From assembly GCF_003287455.1 (NCBI RefSeq), contig NZ_PRLC01000011.1, positions 46,315-110,314 of the forward strand: 64,000 nt of DNA. The letters are read 5' to 3'. Position 1 is the first letter of the stretch. Each line of letters opens with the position of its first letter. Shown one piece after another: positions 26,526 to 34,322 of this stretch. A program made the position numbers and the translations under genes. Source of the DNA: Faecalibacterium hattorii (GTDB taxonomy: Bacteria; Bacillota; Clostridia; Oscillospirales; Ruminococcaceae). Below the pieces are notes generated by a model. That model saw only the letters and a program-made list of their open reading frames with translations. It was not told the DNA's origin and made no database searches.

Positions 26526-27815
26526 TTATCTTCTCCGGGTGCGGTGCTTACGGTTCAGGTTCAGCGAACCGCCGCTGGCGACCATGGTGACGAAGCTGAG
26601 GACTGCAAGAATGAGCACCAGAGCCGCCATGAGGAGCAGGGTGCTTTTGAGGTCGGTGCGAAAGTCGGAGACGTATTCCTGATGGGTCACGAGGCTGACC
26701 TTGCCCACCTCGTAGCCGTCCAGATAGACGGTGGCCTCGCCGAGGACGGCGCCGTTCTTGATGGTGGCGGAGACGCTCTCCGGCAGCTCGAAGCTGCAGG
26801 TCACCTTGTCGTCGGCGTGGCCGTAGCCGCTGAGGGGTTCGGCGGCATAGAGCTCCACGGCTTCCTCGCTGCGGCACTTGGTCAGCGGAACCGTGGTCAG
26901 CGGCGTTTCAGTGTCCACAAGCTGACGGTCTGCAAAGCTGGCGAAAGCCCAGTCCAGCAGCTCGGAAGCTTCCTTGTAGATGTTGTCGAGGTCGGAGCCG
27001 AGGATGACCAGCCCGTAGGTGTGGCCGCCTTTCTGGGCAAAGGTGACGTAGCAGCGGCCCGCCAGCGTGGTGAAGCCGGTCTTCATGCCGCGGATGTAGT
27101 CGCGGTAGTAGGGGTACTCCGGGTTCAGCATCAGGTTGGTGGAGGTGATGGTCCGCTCGTTCTGGTGCAGGTTGGTAGCCGGGAGGGTGTAGCTCAGGGT
27201 ATTGGCGGCCTTCATGTAGGTCTCGTTGGCGGCACAGGCCGACGCGATGAGGGCAAGGTCATGGGCCGAGGAGACGTTGCCGTAGTCATACAGGCCGTGC
27301 ACGCAGGTAAAGCTGGTGGAGGTGCAGCCCAGCTCCTGCGCCTTCTGGTTCATCATGGCCACAAAGTTGGGCAGACTGCCGTCCGCCACGTCGCTGGCGA
27401 TGACGCTGGCAGCGTCGTTGGCGCTGGCGACCAGAAGCCCGTACAGCAGGTCGATGCGGCGCACCGTCTCGCCGATGCGGAGATTCATGGTGCTGCCATT
27501 GGCGTTCTGGATGTCCTTGAACTCCTGCGTCAGGCTGGTGGGGATGGTGATCTCCGCGTTCAGATCCTTGCCGCTTTCGAGGAAGAGCAGGGCCGTCATC
27601 ATCTTGGTCAGGCTGGCGATGTAGCGCTGCTGGTCGATGTTTTGTTCCAAGATGGGCTTGTCGATGTCCGCGTTGAACAGGTAGACCGATTCGCCCTCAT
27701 TGGCGGTCTGGATGGGCATTTCGTACACGGCCAGACCCGGCAGTGCAGCCGAGACGGCCAGCACAGCCGTCAGCAGCAGGGCAGCGGCCCGGCGGAAGAA
27801 GGTGTTTTTTTGCAT
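26526..27815 (-). CDS. D-alanyl-D-alanine carboxypeptidase (PBP5/DacA family), full length
   Basis: A 429-residue penicillin-binding D,D-carboxypeptidase that trims the terminal D-Ala of peptidoglycan stems. Signal peptide (residues 1-28), active-site SxxK in YIASLTKMMTA, second motif SAND, third motif KTGFTT, a C-terminal beta domain (PBP5_C) and a membrane anchor near ALVLILAVLSFVTMVAS followed by a basic tail. Start at 27815 rather than 27821 because GGGAGG is 8 bases away from the former and only 2 from the latter. The next upstream gene is a shorter paralogue, so the pair arose by tandem duplication. Confidence 0.93.
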   Translation of the reverse strand: MQKNTFFRRAAALLLTAVLAVSAALPGLAVYEMPIQTANEGESVYLFNADIDKPILEQNIDQQRYIASLTKMMTALLFLESGKDLNAEITIPTSLTQEFKDIQNANGSTMNLRIGETVRRIDLLYGLLVASANDAASVIASDVADGSLPNFVAMMNQKAQELGCTSTSFTCVHGLYDYGNVSSAHDLALIASACAANETYMKAANTLSYTLPATNLHQNERTITSTNLMLNPEYPYYRDYIRGMKTGFTTLAGRCYVTFAQKGGHTYGLVILGSDLDNIYKEASELLDWAFASFADRQLVDTETPLTTVPLTKCRSEEAVELYAAEPLSGYGHADDKVTCSFELPESVSATIKNGAVLGEATVYLDGYEVGKVSLVTHQEYVSDFRTDLKSTLLLMAALVLILAVLSFVTMVASGGSLNLNRKHRTRRR

Positions 27816-27841
27816 GAGCATATCCTCCCAAAAGATTCAGA

Positions 27842-28804
27842 TCATCCCAGCAGTTTCTGCCAGAACGAGAACAACGTGTACTTTTCGAGTGCCGGGGCAG
27901 TTTCCACCGGTGCCGGATGGAGCTCCGGGCTGGTGAAGGCCCAGTCGAACAGCTCGGCGGCCTCGCGGAAGATGTTCTGGCTGTTGGAACCCAAGATCAC
28001 AAGGCCGTAGGTGTGGCCGTCCTGCTGGGCAAAGGTGACGAAGCACCGCCCCGCTTGGGTGGTGAAACCGGTCTTCATCCCGTGGGCGTAGCTGCGGTAA
28101 TAGGCGCTGGCGGGCTGCAGGAGCTTGTTGGTGGTGGTCACGGTCCGGGCGGGATGCACATTGGTGGCGGGCAGCTCGTAAGCCGTGGCGTCGGCGATCC
28201 GCCGATAAGCAGGGTTCGCGTAGCATGCCAGCGCGATCTTGGCCATATCGCGGGCCGTGGAGTAGTTGCCGGTGTCGTAGAGGCCGTGGGCGCAGGTGAA
28301 CTGGGTGGAGGTGCAGCCCAGCTGAGCCGCGCGGGCATTCATTCGGGCTGCAAAGGCCGCAAGGTCGCCCCCGGCATCGTCGCTGGCGAGGACGCTGGCC
28401 GCATCGTTGGCGCTGGGCAGCAGCATCGCGTAGAGCATATCGATGCGGCGGACGGTCTCCCCCGCCTGTAGGCCGATGGTGTGGCCCCGGTCTGCCTTGA
28501 TGGCTGCAAACTCCGGCGTCAGGCTGTCCGGGATGGTGATCTCCGCGTTCAGGTCGTTTCCGCGCTCGATCACCAGCAGGGCTGTCATCATCTTGGTCAG
28601 GCTGGCAACGCAGCGGGGCAGGTCGGGGTTCTGCTCCACAAGGACTTCCCCGGTGTCGGCGTCGAAGAGATAGATCGACTCCTGCGGGTAAGCGGTCTGG
28701 ATGGGCATGGCGTAAACGGCAAAGCCGGGCAGCGCAGCCGCCGCCGCGATCGCGGCGGTCAGCACCAGCGCCAGCACCCGGCGCGCAAAGGAATGGATGT
28801 ACAT
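27842..28804 (-). CDS. D-alanyl-D-alanine carboxypeptidase paralogue lacking the C-terminal anchor
   Basis: A 320-residue paralogue of the downstream carboxypeptidase. It keeps the signal peptide, SLTKMMTA, SAND and KTGFTT motifs but stops soon after the catalytic domain, with no PBP5_C domain and no membrane anchor, so the product should be released or held only loosely (inference). The start ATG at 28804 has AAGGAG nine bases upstream; an in-frame TTG two codons earlier is too close to that site. The two genes are 26 bases apart and probably co-transcribed. Confidence 0.92.
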   Translation of the reverse strand: MYIHSFARRVLALVLTAAIAAAAALPGFAVYAMPIQTAYPQESIYLFDADTGEVLVEQNPDLPRCVASLTKMMTALLVIERGNDLNAEITIPDSLTPEFAAIKADRGHTIGLQAGETVRRIDMLYAMLLPSANDAASVLASDDAGGDLAAFAARMNARAAQLGCTSTQFTCAHGLYDTGNYSTARDMAKIALACYANPAYRRIADATAYELPATNVHPARTVTTTNKLLQPASAYYRSYAHGMKTGFTTQAGRCFVTFAQQDGHTYGLVILGSNSQNIFREAAELFDWAFTSPELHPAPVETAPALEKYTLFSFWQKLLG

Positions 28805-28910
28805 GGTCAAAAGCTCCTTCGGAAGTTCCCGGCTTCCACGATGGGGGTTGAAAAAGAACTATTAAAAGAATACCATAAAAGAAGCAAAAGAGAAAGGTGG
28901 TTTTTCAACA

Positions 28911-29447
28911 ATGATCGTTTCCTTTGGTGGAAAAACGCCCCAAGACCGCGGTGCGGCCTTTGTGGCCCCCAATGCCACGGTGCTGGGCGATGTGATTCTG
29001 GAAGCCGGTTCGAGCGTCTGGTACGGGGCGGTGCTGCGCGGAGACGACGGCACCCTGACCCTTGGCGAGAATACCAACGTGCAGGATAACGCGGTGCTCC
29101 ACTGCGACCCCGGCGGGGCCGTGTTGCTGGGCAAAAATGTCACGGTGGGCCACAGCGCCCTTGTCCACGGCTGCACCGTGGGGGACGGCAGCCTCATCGG
29201 GATGCACGCCACCCTGCTGAACCACTGCGTCATCGGGAAAAACTGCATCATCGGGGCCGGGGCGCTGGTGCCGGAAGGAATGGTCATCCCGGATGGTTCC
29301 GTGGCCGTCGGCGTCCCGGCGCGGGTCATCAAGACCATCTCCGCCGAACAGGCTGCACACAACGTCGAAAATGCGCAGCACTATGTCACGGACGCGAAAA
29401 ATCACGATGCTGTCATAAAAGTTTCACAAGAATTTACAAGAATGTAA
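28911..29447 (+). CDS. Gamma-carbonic-anhydrase-like hexapeptide repeat protein
   Basis: A 178-residue left-handed beta-helix protein of the YrdA/CamH group. Hexapeptide repeats run through residues 15-140; metal-binding His candidates occur in VLHCD, VGHSALVHG and GMHATLLNH, the three-histidine pattern of gamma carbonic anhydrases. The C-terminal helix (from ISAEQAAHN) packs on the helix. It may be a carbonic anhydrase or a homologue with another activity. GAAAGGTGG precedes the ATG; it is divergent from the carboxypeptidase pair and is followed by small RNA 2. Confidence 0.88.
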   Translation: MIVSFGGKTPQDRGAAFVAPNATVLGDVILEAGSSVWYGAVLRGDDGTLTLGENTNVQDNAVLHCDPGGAVLLGKNVTVGHSALVHGCTVGDGSLIGMHATLLNHCVIGKNCIIGAGALVPEGMVIPDGSVAVGVPARVIKTISAEQAAHNVENAQHYVTDAKNHDAVIKVSQEFTRM

Positions 29448-29481
29448 TGACTTTTGTTCCGAAATCGGGTATACTATAGAG

Positions 29482-29606
29482 CACAAGGGAGCGGGGCCGC
29501 AACCGTCTCCCTTGCACATGATTCCTCCTCACACCAAAGCAATACCCCAAAAAGCAGGAACCCCCTCCGGTGTACCGCAAGCGCCGGAGGGGGTTCTTGT
29601 TTTTCT
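29482..29606 (+). ncRNA. Candidate small RNA 2 with anti-Shine-Dalgarno segment
   Basis: Paralogue of the RNA at 22280-22400. A TATACT box (29470-29475) is followed by hairpin AAGGGA...TCCCTT enclosing CGGGGCCGCAACCG, then ACATGATTCCTCCTCACACC, AAAGCAATA, and a terminator stem AACCCCCTCCGG / CCGGAGGGGGTT with T-run. Sequence identity is concentrated in the hairpin loop and the CCTCC segment, while the stems of both hairpins differ but remain paired, supporting an RNA product. Confidence 0.72.
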
Positions 29607-29624
29607 TGATAAAGGATTCCGAAT

Positions 29625-29675
29625 AAACCTCGCCCTTCGGGAGAGGTGGCATCGCGCAGCGATGACGGAGAGGGT
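29625..29675. repeat. Short internally deleted relative of the 135-bp repeat
   Basis: AAACCTC...GAGAGGTGGCATCGCGCAGC and then GATGACGGAGAGGGTG match the outer parts of the repeats at 10578 and 38302 but the two CCCCTAxTAGGGG hairpins and the core are missing. Confidence 0.65.
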
Positions 29676-29683
29676 GATGCCGC

Positions 29684-30451
29684 TTACACCGCCCCGTAAA
29701 TGCCGTGGACGGAGACTTCGCCGGTGAAGACGTGCTCTTCGCCGCTGTCCGTGCGGACGACGAGGCGGCCCTCTTCGTCCACGTCGATGGCTTCGCCCGC
29801 GCCCTGCCCGCCGCCCGGCAGGTCAAAGGTCACGCGGCGGCCGATGTTGACACAGGCGGCCTTGTATTCCTCCCGGAAGGGGGCAAACCCCTCCCGCGCG
29901 AAGACGTACATCGGGCGGTCGAAGCCGAAATCGGTCAGGCCCTCGGCCAGCCACTGCGGGTCGGCGGCGAGATCAACGACTGCTCCCTGCAGCGCCAGCG
30001 AGGTGCCGTGGGGCAGGTCCGCCGCGTCAAAATAGCTCTGGGGCTGGGCCAGATTGATGCCGATGCCGCACAGAATGCCCCGGCCCTGCTGCTCGTAGCC
30101 GTAGGAGACGGATTCGCACAGGATGCCGACGATCTTCTTACCATTCAGCAAAAGGTCGTTGGGCCACTTGATCTGGCAGTCCACGCCGTAGCGCAGCTTG
30201 AGCTGGCTGCGCACGGCAAGGCTTGCCAGCAGCGGCAGGGTGGCGGGCTGCGCCAGCGGCTCCCGGATGGCGACGGTGTAGTACAGCGCCTTGCCCTCCG
30301 CGTTGACCCAGCTGCGGCCCAGCCGCCCCCGGCCGGCGGTCTGGTTGGTGGTGTAGACCGCGCCCACCGGGCCGAACTCCTCGAAATGCTCTTTCACATA
30401 GGCGTTGGTGCTGCCGCATTCGGGCAGATAACGCACCTCATTGATGCTCAT
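29684..30451 (-). CDS. birA: Biotin--[acetyl-CoA-carboxylase] ligase (BirA catalytic type)
   Basis: Attaches biotin to biotin carboxyl carrier proteins through biotinyl-AMP. 255 residues with the biotin-binding motif TNQTAGRGRLGRSW (GRGRxG), the substrate region KWPNDLLLNGKKIVGILCE and a C-terminal SH3-like domain. There is no N-terminal HTH, so this is a group I ligase without repressor function. Start chosen at 30451 (MSINEVRYLPECGSTNAYV), where the ATG overlaps the stop of the phosphoesterase gene by 4 bases; longer reading lacks similarity. Confidence 0.94.
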   Translation of the reverse strand: MSINEVRYLPECGSTNAYVKEHFEEFGPVGAVYTTNQTAGRGRLGRSWVNAEGKALYYTVAIREPLAQPATLPLLASLAVRSQLKLRYGVDCQIKWPNDLLLNGKKIVGILCESVSYGYEQQGRGILCGIGINLAQPQSYFDAADLPHGTSLALQGAVVDLAADPQWLAEGLTDFGFDRPMYVFAREGFAPFREEYKAACVNIGRRVTFDLPGGGQGAGEAIDVDEEGRLVVRTDSGEEHVFTGEVSVHGIYGAV

Positions 30452-30936
30452 AGATGTGGTACCTCTTTGTGTTCGTGGGAGATGATCTTCCCTTGGTCCA
30501 GCGTCAGCACACCGTAGGTGTTGGGGCCGGTATAGCACCGGCCGCAGGAGCCGGGGTTGAACAAAAACACTTTGCCGCGCTGCTCGGCCACCGGGATATG
30601 GGTGTGGCCGAACAGGGCCACCTCGGCCCCGCGGGCGGCGGCGGCATCGGTGAGCGTATCCAGATCGTATTTTACACCATACATATGGCCGTGAGTATAG
30701 AAGACGACGACCTGATCGAAGGCGGCCAGACCGTCCAGCGGCTCCAGCGCGCCAAAATCGCAGTTTCCGGCCACCGCATAGACCTTCATTTTCGGGTAGA
30801 GCGTCAGGGCCTCTTCCAGATCACGCAGACCGTCGCCGAGAAAGATCACGGCGGTCGCGTCGCTTTCCGCATGAAGAATGCGCTCGACAGCTCCGGTGCT
30901 GTTGTGGCTGTCACTCAGAATCAAAAGTTTCGTCAC
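30448..30936 (-). CDS. YfcE/MJ0936-type metallophosphoesterase
   Basis: A 162-residue calcineurin-like phosphodiesterase. Metal ligands appear in the standard order: LLILSDSHN (D-x-H), FLGDGLRD (GD), VAGNCDF (GNxD variant), YTHGHMYGV and LFGHTHIP (GH-x-H), ending NPGSCGRC. The substrate is unknown; the family hydrolyses phosphodiesters such as bis-pNPP. It overlaps birA by 4 bases. Confidence 0.9.
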   Translation of the reverse strand: MTKLLILSDSHNSTGAVERILHAESDATAVIFLGDGLRDLEEALTLYPKMKVYAVAGNCDFGALEPLDGLAAFDQVVVFYTHGHMYGVKYDLDTLTDAAAARGAEVALFGHTHIPVAEQRGKVFLFNPGSCGRCYTGPNTYGVLTLDQGKIISHEHKEVPHL

Positions 30937-30957
30937 GGGACAACGTCCTCCTAAAAT

Positions 30958-31797
30958 TTAGTTATTCTGCATGGCCAGCATCTGCTTGTAGACCTCGCTC
31001 TTGGAATACGGGGTCCCCTGTGCAGCGGCTTTGGCGGCGGCGGTGGGGCCGTAACCCTCGCTTGTCAGGTCTAAGGCGCGCTGGGCGGCCTGTTCCAGCG
31101 TCAGGCTCTCTTCGGTCTCGGCGGCGGGTGCCCCGGCCATGACCAGCACATACTCGCCGCGGGGCTCATTTTCGGCGTAGTGGGTCTGTGCCTCGCCGAG
31201 GGTGGTCTTCCAGATCTCCTCGTGGAGCTTGGTCAGCTCGCGGCAGAGGGTGATGCTCCGCTCAGTGCCGAAAGCCGTCACCAGATCGTCCAGCGTGGTG
31301 CGCAGTTTGTGCGGCGCTTCGTAGAAAATGACCGTCCGCTTCTCGCCCTGCAATTCGGCCAAGCGCTCCCGCTTCTGCTTTTTGTTCACGGGCAGGAAGC
31401 CCTCGAACACCCAGCGGGAGGTGTCCTGCCCCGAAACCGCCAGCGCCGTGACACAGGCCGAGGCGGCGGGCACCGGCACGACCTTGATGCCGCGGGCCAG
31501 CGCATCCCGGACGATGACCTCGCCGGGGTCGGAGACGCAGGGCATTCCGGCGTCTGAGCAAAGGGCGCAGTTCTCCCCCGCCTCGATGCGGCGCAGGATG
31601 CCTTCGCCTTTTTGCAAAGCGTGCTCGTAGTAGCTGACCATCGGCTTTTTCAGGCCGAGGAAGTTCAGCAGCTTCATGGTCACGCGGGTGTCCTCGGCGG
31701 CGATGAAGTCCGCCGCACCAAAGGTCGCCGCTACCCGCGGCGGCATGTCGTCCAAGTTGCCGATGGGTGTTGCGACGATATATAACGTACCAGCCAT
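30958..31797 (-). CDS. rsmI: 16S rRNA (cytidine1402-2'-O)-methyltransferase
   Basis: RsmI methylates C1402 in the decoding centre using S-adenosylmethionine. 279 residues; tetrapyrrole-methylase fold starting GTLYIVATPIGNLDDMPPRV, with AEDTRVTMKLL, CALCSDAGMPCVSDPGE and VFEGFLPVNKKQKRERL, all diagnostic. It follows the TrmN6-like gene by 15 bases, the yabB-yabC order of B. subtilis. Confidence 0.96.
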   Translation of the reverse strand: MAGTLYIVATPIGNLDDMPPRVAATFGAADFIAAEDTRVTMKLLNFLGLKKPMVSYYEHALQKGEGILRRIEAGENCALCSDAGMPCVSDPGEVIVRDALARGIKVVPVPAASACVTALAVSGQDTSRWVFEGFLPVNKKQKRERLAELQGEKRTVIFYEAPHKLRTTLDDLVTAFGTERSITLCRELTKLHEEIWKTTLGEAQTHYAENEPRGEYVLVMAGAPAAETEESLTLEQAAQRALDLTSEGYGPTAAAKAAAQGTPYSKSEVYKQMLAMQNN

Positions 31798-31812
31798 ACA
31801 GACCTCCCAATT

Positions 31813-32490
31813 CTAGTTGTTCCCGTACAGGGCCGCCCCCGCCGAGATGAGCACATCCGGTTCGATGCGCAGCCCGGTCTTGCGGTTTTTCTGCGCCTCC
31901 ACCAAAAAGAGCCACGGGGCCGCGTCGGGCTTGTTCTTCACAAAGGCGAGGCGCTTGGGCTCCAAGCGGTTGGCCCGCAGCACAGCCAGCACCTCGGCCA
32001 GCCGTTCGGGCCGGTGGCAGAGCGCCAGCCGCCCGCCGTCCTTGAGCAGCCGGAAGCCGCAGCGGCAGACATCCTCCAGCGTGCAGTCGGTCTCGTGCCG
32101 CGCTGTGGCGCGGGCAGGGTCACTGCTCTGGAACCCGTCAGTAAAGTAGGGCGGGTTGCAGGCGCAGACATCGAAGCTGCCCTCCCCCGCCCGGTAGGTG
32201 CGCAGGTCGGCGCAGACGGGGGTGATGTGGTCGATGCTTTGTGCGGCCAGTGCCTCGCGCAGGAGGCTGCTTGCCTCCGGCTGGAGCTCTACGGCGGCAC
32301 ATTCGCCCCGGTGGCCCCGGTCGTGCCATTCCAAGCTGACGATGCCGCAGCCGGAACACAGGTCCACGGCTTTCTGGCTGCGCTTTGGCTCCGTGAACCG
32401 GGCCAGCAGCAGCGCGTCCGACCCGAAGCGGTGGGCCGCCGAACAAAAGACTTCTGTTTTATTATACAAAATCTCGGTGGAATGTTCCAT
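31813..32490 (-). CDS. TrmN6/YabB-type tRNA or small-molecule N6-adenine methyltransferase
   Basis: A 225-residue Rossmann methyltransferase: SAM motif AVDLCSGCGIVSLEW, acidic loop AVELQPEASSLL, and catalytic NPPY in CACNPPYFTDGF, typical of the tRNA1(Val) adenine-37 N6-methyltransferase/YabB group. It is usually found beside rsmI, as here. The exact tRNA substrate cannot be stated. ATG at 32490. Confidence 0.9.
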   Translation of the reverse strand: MEHSTEILYNKTEVFCSAAHRFGSDALLLARFTEPKRSQKAVDLCSGCGIVSLEWHDRGHRGECAAVELQPEASSLLREALAAQSIDHITPVCADLRTYRAGEGSFDVCACNPPYFTDGFQSSDPARATARHETDCTLEDVCRCGFRLLKDGGRLALCHRPERLAEVLAVLRANRLEPKRLAFVKNKPDAAPWLFLVEAQKNRKTGLRIEPDVLISAGAALYGNN

Positions 32491-32570
32491 ATCTGTGCCG
32501 TGAATCCTTTACCAAAATATCGGGCCGGAATCTCCGGGAAAATTGTGCAGGGCGGAAAACCGCCCGCAAA

Positions 32571-32612
32571 CAAAAAGCAGCAGACCCGCTTTGAACAGGT
32601 CTGCTGCTTTTG
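32571..32612 (-). terminator. Terminator after ferredoxin
   Basis: Stem AAAAGCAGCAGACC / GGTCTGCTGCTTTT (32573-32611) with T-runs on the minus strand, 30 bases past the ferredoxin stop. Confidence 0.85.
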
Positions 32613-32640
32613 ATGCGTTTTTACGGATATCGCCGTGAAA

Positions 32641-32811
32641 TTATTCAGCGGTGATAGCACCGGTGGGGCAAGCGCCCTCGCAAGCGCCGCAATCGATGCA
32701 AGCGTCTGCGTTCACAACTGCAACACCGTTCTCAACGGTGACAGCACCAACGGGGCAAGCGCCCTCGCAAGCGCCGCAGCCAACACATGCGTCAGAAACC
32801 TTGTGTGCCAT
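32641..32811 (-). CDS. 2[4Fe-4S] ferredoxin (clostridial type)
   Basis: A 56-residue ferredoxin with two CxxCxxCxxxCP motifs: CVGCGACEGACP and CIDCGACEGACP, followed by TGAITAE. It is the likely electron acceptor for the pyruvate:ferredoxin oxidoreductase of this window and donor to hydrogenase or Rnf-type enzymes. Start at 32811 is supported by AAGGAGAG at the right distance and by MAHKVSDACVGC matching the family start; an upstream in-frame ATG adds ten residues without an RBS. Monocistronic with own promoter and terminator. Confidence 0.96.
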   Translation of the reverse strand: MAHKVSDACVGCGACEGACPVGAVTVENGVAVVNADACIDCGACEGACPTGAITAE

Positions 32812-32905
32812 AATAAAACTCTCCTTTATTTCCCGTGCCAATGTTTAGGAGAAGCCTGCCCTCGCACGGTGCCAGCAAGCTGCTCCGGAATTCATCCTTG
32901 TCTGC

Positions 32906-32934
32906 ATTCTAACAAACCAAAAATGAAAAGGCAA
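32906..32934 (-). promoter_or_regulatory. Promoter of the ferredoxin gene
   Basis: Minus strand TTGCCT (32934-32929), 17 bases, TAGAAT (32911-32906), about 95 bases before the ferredoxin ATG. Confidence 0.72.
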
Positions 32935-33047
32935 GACTAACCGTACCGCCGTAAAGGGCTTTTTTTATTTTTTGTTGGGTTGCACAAAAGCAACGGCTAA
33001 CTTTACGGGAAAATTGAGGGAGATTTTTAGCGAAAATCACGAAGCAC

Positions 33048-33069
33048 GGTTAGTTTTATAATACTAACC
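33048..33069. promoter_or_regulatory. Inverted repeat enclosing a -10-like sequence
   Basis: GGTTAGT-TTTATAAT-ACTAACC: 7-bp arms around an AT-rich centre containing TATAAT on the plus strand (and TATTAT on the other). It lies just after the ricT stop, 240 bases from the ferredoxin gene. A regulator site is possible but no gene is clearly served. Confidence 0.4.
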
Positions 33070-33098
33070 ACTGTGATTTCCCACCATTTTTCTGGGAA

Positions 33099-34040
33099 TT
33101 ATTTCGCCTTTTTGGGGCAGTTTCCACAGCCGGCGGGGTTGCCGTCGGCGTCCGCTGCAGCCACCACAGGGGCGGGGTTGCGCACGCCGGAATAGTCGTC
33201 GTCCGGGTCGGGGCGGCGGGGGGCGCGCTTGCCGCCGCTGACATACTCGCACACGCCGACCTTGTAGTACCGGGGGGTCAGGGCTTCGGAGCCGCAGCGC
33301 ACCCGCAGGTAGCCGGAAACGGGGTTCACTTCCAGCACGGTGCCGAGACCGTCCGGGGTGCGGACGGTGCTGCCCACCATGGGCATGATGCTGTTGAGGT
33401 ACTCGTAGGCGCTCTCCTCATAGGCAAGGCAGCACATCAGGCGGCCGCACGCGCCGCTGATCTTGGTGGGGTTCAGGGAGAGGCCCTGCTCTTTGGCCAT
33501 CTTGATGGAAACGGGCTGGAAGTCCTTCAAAAAGCGGGAGCAGCAGAAGGGCTGGCCGCAGATGCCGAGGCCGCCGATCATCTTGCTCTCGTCGCGCACG
33601 CCGATCTGGCGCAGCTCGATGCGGGTGTGGAAGATGCCGGCCAGATCCTTGACCAGCTCGCGGAAGTCCACGCGGCCGTCGGCGGTGAAGTAGAACATGA
33701 TCTTGGAGCGGTCGAGGGTATATTCGGCCTCCACCAGCTTCATTTCCAGCCCGTGCCGGGCGATGCACTCCTGACAGGTGTGGTAAGCCCGCTTTTCATC
33801 CTCGCGGTTCTGGCGCATCCGGCGCACATCCACGCTGTCGGCTATCCGAGTGATGGGCTTGAGGGCCTTGGGTACGGCGGCATCCGTCACTTCCTTGACG
33901 CCCTGCACCACCTCGCCGCACTCGATGCCGCGGGCAGTCTCGACGATGACGTGATCGCCGGTTTTGATCTCGGCCCCGGCGGGGTCGAAGTAATAGCTTT
34001 TTCCGTTTTCCTTGAAACGGACAGAGATCACTTTTTTCAT
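33099..34040 (-). CDS. ricT: RicT/YaaT PSP1-domain protein
   Basis: A 313-residue PSP1-family protein, RicT (YaaT), part of the RicA-RicF-RicT complex that in B. subtilis binds [4Fe-4S] clusters and directs RNase Y processing. Conserved features: VVETARGIECGEV, DGRVDFRELVKDLAGIFHTR, IGGLGICGQPFCCSRFLKDF and SGACGRLMCCLAYE, the Cys-rich iron-sulfur ligands. The last 40 residues add CGNCPKK, a further Cys pair. Start at 34040 is set by GAGGA six bases before ATG. In B. subtilis it sits by holB; here holB is 7 kb away. Confidence 0.93.
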   Translation of the reverse strand: MKKVISVRFKENGKSYYFDPAGAEIKTGDHVIVETARGIECGEVVQGVKEVTDAAVPKALKPITRIADSVDVRRMRQNREDEKRAYHTCQECIARHGLEMKLVEAEYTLDRSKIMFYFTADGRVDFRELVKDLAGIFHTRIELRQIGVRDESKMIGGLGICGQPFCCSRFLKDFQPVSIKMAKEQGLSLNPTKISGACGRLMCCLAYEESAYEYLNSIMPMVGSTVRTPDGLGTVLEVNPVSGYLRVRCGSEALTPRYYKVGVCEYVSGGKRAPRRPDPDDDYSGVRNPAPVVAAADADGNPAGCGNCPKKAK

Positions 34041-34215
34041 AGTTTTCCTCGTACTATTCCGATAAACACTCAAAAATTTGAGCCTATAAATCCATTCTAT
34101 CAAATAGTATAACATAATCCCGAAAATATTTCCACGGAATTGCAACAATCTTCGGCCCTGAACCGTATCTCCGGTGAAAACTGACTAAATTTTGCAAAAG
34201 ATTCACCCGGCACTC

Positions 34216-34243
34216 TTGCAACCCCTCTGACCTCGTGTATAAT
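34216..34243 (+). promoter_or_regulatory. Promoter of the RND transporter gene
   Basis: TTGCAA (34216-34221), 16 bases, perfect TATAAT (34238-34243), about 80 bases before the ATG. Confidence 0.72.
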
Positions 34244-34322
34244 AGGAATCATGGAAAACTCGCCCTTTTGAGGGCGCTTGCCGTGGAGCGCACGGCAAAA
34301 AGTAAGGAAATGGTAGGATATA

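Noticed and set aside
28911..29405. Genes on the minus strand opposite the carbonic-anhydrase-like gene
   Set aside because: The long opposing frames are typical shadows of a GC-rich coding sequence with no ribosome sites or recognisable domains.
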